Of a stretch of 64,000 nucleotides of DNA, positions 60,091 to 64,000 are shown one piece after another. A program made the translations under genes and the position numbers. This stretch comes from Agrilactobacillus composti DSM 18527 = JCM 14202. GTDB lineage: Bacteria; Bacillota; Bacilli; Lactobacillales; Lactobacillaceae. The notes under the pieces were generated by a model. The model was not told where the DNA came from. It made no database searches and was given only the letters and a program-made list of their open reading frames with translations. The stretch covers positions 18,231-82,230 of the forward strand of contig NZ_AZGA01000087.1 of assembly GCF_001436375.1 (NCBI RefSeq), read 5' to 3'. Position 1 is the first letter of the stretch; each line of letters opens with the position of its first letter.

Positions 60091-61827
60091 TTGAACATCA
60101 GAACATATCTCACCTTGAGTCGATCTTTGTTGAACTTAGCCCATCAGTTTGAACGCATGTATTTTGATGCGAAATGTTTGGTGCCTCGAGCAGTTAAATC
60201 AAATTATGATACTATCGTCAGCCAACAGTTAAGCGCCTTAAAATCGCGCTTAACTCGCTTTGCCCAGCAACGAGAACAACTTTTAATGGTATTAAAACGA
60301 AATCTATCTCAGGATAGCGATATTTTGGCCCTGCGCGCTGGCCAAGCATTAGCGACTCAATTGAATCGGCTTTTAGAAAATCGCCAATCTTATTTGGCCT
60401 ACTTAAAGGACTTAAGAAGTCGCTTACCCCGGCTGAATCAAGACAGCGAACCCGGTACACTTCTCAAACAGATCAATGATTTGTTACTGGAAGTGCAGGC
60501 GATGGATGATCGGGGGATCAAGGATCTGGCCATTGATTTAGGTGGCATGATTTTTACCGAACACAGCAGTGAATTGCAACAAACCATGGCGCATTATGTC
60601 CCAGGTACTTTGATCAAGAACCGCGATTTTTTGCTGGCATTATTAGGCTATCAATATCCAGCGGACAGTGAAGCCAAGACCAAGTATGAACAGGCTTATC
60701 GTTATTTGGTTTGGAACTATAGTTTAAGCCTGCCGGAAAAAGTTCAAATTATGGCGATTCGCGATGTTTTACCCGCTGCTAAAAGTACCGGGTTAAGTGG
60801 TTATGCGATTGTTTTAACTTTTGAAAACACGACTGAAGTATTTGTTTTGTTTAAAGGTACGGAGTTTTATACGACAGAACCAAAAACAAGTCGTTTTAAT
60901 CCTTTGGCGGGCTGGAACCAATCTTTCTTAGAGGCTTATCGGGATTGGCGCTACAATGTCCAAGCCATCCTACTGGGAGAGGATAACAGTCGTTATTCCC
61001 AATTAGGTATGGCGAAGCAATTTGTGAACTTGGTCCAGGCACAGTTACCAGCTGATACCCATTACTATGGCGTGGGTCACTCCTTAGGGGGCCATCTCGT
61101 GCAAACCCTCCAGTTGATGTATAAATGTTTTGATGCCGGCTACACTTTAAATGCGGCGCCAGTACAGTTACTACAAATTCGGCAGATGACGCCAGAATTA
61201 TTCAGTTTCAAAGACTGGGATCATCTATTACAGGCCACCGTAACTGGGGGCAGTCGTGCCTCGGAACAAGAATTTTTACAAGCAAAATTAGGCTATGACC
61301 GCTATCATATTACCAATGAAGGCTTTGCCCAAGATATTATTCAAGTATTCTATCATATGCACTTCAACGTTTATGTAGGTAAGTTTAATGCCCCCACTAG
61401 ACCAGATATGGCTTATCCCTTTGCAGTAGATGTGAGTCAATATTTAACTGCTGAACAGCAACGTTTTGCGGCGTATACCTTAGGAGAGTTCTTCAAGGAA
61501 ACGCAGGATAGTGGTGCGGATCAAAGCCTGATGGTCCAAGTGGTTAATTTCATGCGTCATTGGGGGAAAACGCATCACTTAGCTCCAGAAAAGCGGCAAC
61601 AATTTACAGCTGCTTATACCCACTGGGCAGTTGTATCTGGTTTGTTGAAGCCAGATATACCCAATCGTAATCGCTTAGTTGTGCCAGATATGGTCACGAA
61701 ATACTTTAGTTCCGGAAAAATTGCGATTTTAAGACGGTTACAACCAGATATGTTGGAATTATTATTATATTTTCATATTGTAGACGGTGCCCAGTACTTC
61801 TTAAGTGATGTGCAGCGGCCCCTATAA
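60091..61827 (+). CDS. Large alpha/beta-hydrolase (lipase-like) with N-terminal coiled coil
   Basis: About 578 residues if the TTG at 60091 after GAGAGGTG is the start. Residues 1-150 are helical and charged with heptad-like leucines (coiled coil). The central part carries VLTFENTTEVFVLFKGTE and the nucleophile elbow GHSLGGH (G329-H335, Ser331), as in lipase class 3/Mbeg1-like proteins. No signal peptide or transmembrane segment is evident, so export would need another route. The C-terminal 200 residues match nothing I recognise. Possibly a polymorphic-toxin-like or cytosolic esterase; not resolved. Confidence 0.65.
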   Translation: MNIRTYLTLSRSLLNLAHQFERMYFDAKCLVPRAVKSNYDTIVSQQLSALKSRLTRFAQQREQLLMVLKRNLSQDSDILALRAGQALATQLNRLLENRQSYLAYLKDLRSRLPRLNQDSEPGTLLKQINDLLLEVQAMDDRGIKDLAIDLGGMIFTEHSSELQQTMAHYVPGTLIKNRDFLLALLGYQYPADSEAKTKYEQAYRYLVWNYSLSLPEKVQIMAIRDVLPAAKSTGLSGYAIVLTFENTTEVFVLFKGTEFYTTEPKTSRFNPLAGWNQSFLEAYRDWRYNVQAILLGEDNSRYSQLGMAKQFVNLVQAQLPADTHYYGVGHSLGGHLVQTLQLMYKCFDAGYTLNAAPVQLLQIRQMTPELFSFKDWDHLLQATVTGGSRASEQEFLQAKLGYDRYHITNEGFAQDIIQVFYHMHFNVYVGKFNAPTRPDMAYPFAVDVSQYLTAEQQRFAAYTLGEFFKETQDSGADQSLMVQVVNFMRHWGKTHHLAPEKRQQFTAAYTHWAVVSGLLKPDIPNRNRLVVPDMVTKYFSSGKIAILRRLQPDMLELLLYFHIVDGAQYFLSDVQRPL

Positions 61828-61836
61828 AAAACCACT

Positions 61837-61871
61837 AAAAAACATCAACGCCAATAAAAAGCACGTTGATG
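61837..61871 (-). terminator. Terminator of the YoaK-family gene
   Basis: On the minus strand CATCAACG and CGTTGATG with a 13-base loop, followed by six T. Confidence 0.8.
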
Positions 61872-61882
61872 TTGATGAGGAA

Positions 61883-62578
61883 TTAATAATTTTCAGGATG
61901 ACGCCGCAGGTCATACTGGGTTAACATAAAGACAATTAGTAAAATAAAGGCGGCGCCTAAAATAGTTTGGGCATGCCAACTATCACGTAGCAGTGTCGCT
62001 GTGAATGCCCCTAAACCAAAACCAATAACAATGAGTAAGCTATCCGTAAATAATATGCGGTTAGCTTTTTTTGACCCTTTGGTAAATAACAAACCAAACA
62101 GCGCTGAACCAATTGATTTCACGTTCCCGGTGGTCATAGTCGTAGAGAAGGGGTGACCGTTTAAACGCCGATAAGTGTGCACTTGAAAGGCGGCGAAAAA
62201 AGAAAGGCTACTGGTCACGAAAAGCTGGGGAATATTGCGGTCGATTAAACCAATAAGGGCGATGCCTAGAAGTTCAATCAATAAATTGATTTGTTGCCAG
62301 ATGAATAAGTCCTTTTTGACATAAAACTGTTCAATCAAATTCGCAAACCCAGCCCCAAAAGCAAAGAATAAAATTGGTATAAAATACCGCCAAGTTGCCG
62401 CAAAATGGCCACTGGCTAAATTAATACCTAGTAAGATCACGTTCCCGGATTGTAAACTGGAAAAGACTTCACCATAAGACATGTAGGTGAACGCATCCAT
62501 ATAACCCCCGACGGCCGCTAACAAAATCCCGATAAGTAGGGTTTCATAGATCGGTTGCCGTGTATCTGTTGTTGCCAT
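61883..62578 (-). CDS. YoaK/DUF1275 family membrane protein
   Basis: About 231 residues from MATTDTRQ (GGAGG upstream). Six or so hydrophobic segments. ILLAAVGGYMDAFTYMSYGEVFSSLQSGNVILLG and TTMTTGNVKSIGSAL are the two internal repeats of the family. The molecular function of the family is unknown. Confidence 0.87.
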   Translation of the reverse strand: MATTDTRQPIYETLLIGILLAAVGGYMDAFTYMSYGEVFSSLQSGNVILLGINLASGHFAATWRYFIPILFFAFGAGFANLIEQFYVKKDLFIWQQINLLIELLGIALIGLIDRNIPQLFVTSSLSFFAAFQVHTYRRLNGHPFSTTMTTGNVKSIGSALFGLLFTKGSKKANRILFTDSLLIVIGFGLGAFTATLLRDSWHAQTILGAAFILLIVFMLTQYDLRRHPENY

Positions 62579-62678
62579 GAAAAACCTCCTCAAAACTTAT
62601 TGATTGGGTTATTTTAGGCGGAAGTTGTTGGAAAAGCAACTACCAAGATTCAGAATTTAAAAAAGGAAGTTGGAAAAG

Positions 62679-63209
62679 ATGATTTTTGAAACCAAACGAC
62701 TCTATACCCGGCCGTTAATCGTTAGCGATATTGTGAACCTAAACCAAACATTGATGGATGTGCAGGCAATGTATGCCTATGCTCATGCTTTTAAGCCAGC
62801 TGAAGTCCTGGCTTGGTACCAGCGCCAAGTACAACGTTACCAGCAAGATGGCTTTGGTCTTTGGGCATTGATTCGCAAAGAAGATCAGCAATTTGTGGGG
62901 CAATGTGGTCTCACCAAACAAACCTTTAACGGCGCGCCTATCGTTGAAATTGGCTACTTATTACAGCGTGATTTTTGGCATCATGGCTACGCTATCGAAG
63001 CAGCTAGGGCTGCTAAACAATATGCTTTTGAGCAGTTAGAACTAGCGCGAGTTTGGTCCGTTATTCGCGATAATAATCTAGCGTCAATGAATGTGGCCAT
63101 TCGTAATGGGATGTTGGTCCGGGGCAAAGAAATCAAACATTATTACGGCTTGGATATGCCGCATTTTGGCTTTGCTGTGGATCAAAACAAGTCCAATAGC
63201 AACAGCTAG
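62679..63209 (+). CDS. GNAT acetyltransferase (RimJ/RimL-like)
   Basis: 176 residues. MIFETKRLYTRPLIVSDIVNL opens the fold, and the acetyl-CoA region EIGYLLQRDFWHHGYAIEAARAAKQYAFEQL contains the Q/RxxGxG/A-like loop in modified form. VIRDNNLASMNVAIRNGM follows, typical of RimJ/RimL-type proteins. A ribosome site AAGGAAG precedes the ATG. Confidence 0.88.
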   Translation: MIFETKRLYTRPLIVSDIVNLNQTLMDVQAMYAYAHAFKPAEVLAWYQRQVQRYQQDGFGLWALIRKEDQQFVGQCGLTKQTFNGAPIVEIGYLLQRDFWHHGYAIEAARAAKQYAFEQLELARVWSVIRDNNLASMNVAIRNGMLVRGKEIKHYYGLDMPHFGFAVDQNKSNSNS

Positions 63210-63270
63210 CTTTTCGGACAAAGTGTATAATGTTCTATATTAGCTAATTTAAAGATTTTAATGGGACTGT

Positions 63271-63328
63271 GCGGAAGTCCCCCGGTTTTAACCAGGGGAT
63301 GGATAGCACTAACTTTCGTAGAAAGTTA
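63271..63328 (-). mobile_element. Right end of a second IscB element
   Basis: Read on the minus strand, the sequence after the iscB stop (AACTTTCTACGAAAGTT, a CCCCTGGTT/CCGGGGG hairpin, then CTTCCGC) matches the right end of the first copy at 48498-48556. This defines the shared transposon border. Confidence 0.78.
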
Positions 63329-64000
63329 TTACGCCATCATGTAGTCTGAGGTGTTGATTTCAAGAACGTTCCAGTTATTTTGGTGCCGGATCACTTTGAG
63401 CTTGCATAGATTGACTTGTTTATATTTTGGGTTGATAGTCAAATAGTGGTTGCCAGCTTTCACATAACATTTGTACTGACCGCTGAATCCGGAAATACTG
63501 CCCCTTCGGCCGTTCGGCAGTTGGACATAGTCATTGAGGTGAAACCCGTTGATAGCTTTCGTGTTTTTGGCATTTCGTTTACTGGCCCGATTGGGTGTTT
63601 TACGACCTTTACGGGCTGTAGCTTCATGCAGGGAGCGTTTCTTTTTGCGGAACTGGTGAAACATCACTATGGCTGTGGGTTGTTGCGCAATCTTTTGGAT
63701 GCCGCTGATGGTCACAGCGTCATTGTAATGGGCTTTTGGTAAGTCTAATTTGGCCCGGTCTAAAGTCGTCTGGGCTCCATATTGAAACTTTGCTTCTGGA
63801 AAGGCGGTGAACAACCGGCGGCGCAGGATGTTCATGAAGGTGGCGCCTTTTAAAGAACGGTGACTTTGAAATTTCTTGGCCTGCAGGGCATAGAGTTTGC
63901 CCCCGGGCTGATGATTGGCCTGGGTATGACAAGTAGCACACACAGTGAGCAGATTGCTCACCTGGTTGGTGCCACCAGTAGACCGGTAGATAATGTGATG
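63329..64000 (-). CDS. iscB: IscB nuclease, second copy, 5' part outside the window
   Basis: The open frame runs off the window end. It starts in the HNH domain (HHIIYRSTGGTNQVSNLLTVCATCH) and continues through RuvC-III (HYNDAV) to the C-terminus. It is highly similar to the first copy (47193-48497) but not identical: for example NRASKRNAKNTKAINGFHLNDYV replaces NITSKRNAKNTKFSRGFYLNDYV. The visible catalytic residues are intact. It lies 60 bp beyond the acetyltransferase gene, in opposite orientation. Confidence 0.9.
   Translation of the reverse strand, partial: HHIIYRSTGGTNQVSNLLTVCATCHTQANHQPGGKLYALQAKKFQSHRSLKGATFMNILRRRLFTAFPEAKFQYGAQTTLDRAKLDLPKAHYNDAVTISGIQKIAQQPTAIVMFHQFRKKKRSLHEATARKGRKTPNRASKRNAKNTKAINGFHLNDYVQLPNGRRGSISGFSGQYKCYVKAGNHYLTINPKYKQVNLCKLKVIRHQNNWNVLEINTSDYMMA

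Overview
The window looks like DNA of a Lactobacillaceae (lactic acid bacterium). Supporting signs are strong AGGAGG-type ribosome sites, T-box leaders, CcpA cre sites, three relatives of Lactobacillus brevis (R)-specific alcohol dehydrogenase, BspA/CnBP-like and metNIQ amino-acid transporters, and moderate GC. A RepA_N-type initiator gene with parA and a small parB-like gene (51.5-54.5 kb) makes a large plasmid the simplest reading. A chromosome carrying an integrated plasmid cannot be excluded. No rRNA, tRNA or CRISPR array was seen.

Layout. 0-8.9 kb: a cystine/polar amino-acid ABC importer led by a glutathionyl-hydroquinone-reductase-like gene, behind a leader with a Met/Cys-rich mini-ORF and an attenuator. 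A second reductase follows on the opposite strand under a T-box. Then come two paralogous genes of unknown function and an MFS pump with a MarR regulator. 9.0-19.1 kb: a seven-gene glucarate/galactarate operon (CitMHS-type transporter, garR, gudD, DHDPS-family aldolase, garK, garD, second gudD) with a divergent cdaR activator. 19.1-26.6 kb: small genes, an M20 peptidase, an IclR regulator, manA, and a KDPG aldolase/kduD/kduI cluster for uronate breakdown. 26.8-31.8 kb: a ugp-type glycerophosphodiester uptake operon ending in a phosphodiesterase. 32-41 kb: three (R)-alcohol dehydrogenase paralogues, each behind a promoter plus cre site, interleaved with a T-box-controlled metQNI-M20 operon and an NCS1 permease. 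41-51.5 kb: an oligopeptide-binding protein, an APC permease, a frameshifted SAP-domain gene, an AlkD-like gene, two CPBP membrane proteases flanking an IscB/omega-RNA element, a second MFS pump and ndk. 51.5-60 kb: replication and partition genes, followed by a double-cubane-type 2-hydroxyacyl-CoA dehydratase-like protein with its ATP-dependent activator, a 3-hydroxyacyl-CoA dehydrogenase-like gene and an SDR. About 30 copies of a short GTATAAG-type palindrome fill the intergenic spaces here and appear confined to this block. 60-64 kb: a lipase-like protein, a YoaK protein, an acetyltransferase and the 3' part of a second IscB.

The genes fit a plant- or gut-associated fermenter. The gar/gud operon would convert aldaric acids to pyruvate and phosphoglycerate, the kdu genes would feed unsaturated uronates into 2-keto-3-deoxygluconate, and the alcohol dehydrogenases would be glucose-repressed redox sinks. 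Sulfur amino-acid uptake appears controlled by three separate RNA devices.

The items most worth following are the compact IscB with its upstream omega-RNA (46.9-48.55 kb), the Met/Cys-rich leader-peptide attenuator (3.58-3.87 kb), the dispersed palindrome family around rep/par, the antisense-RNA attenuation arrangement before repA, and the double-cubane reductase pair.
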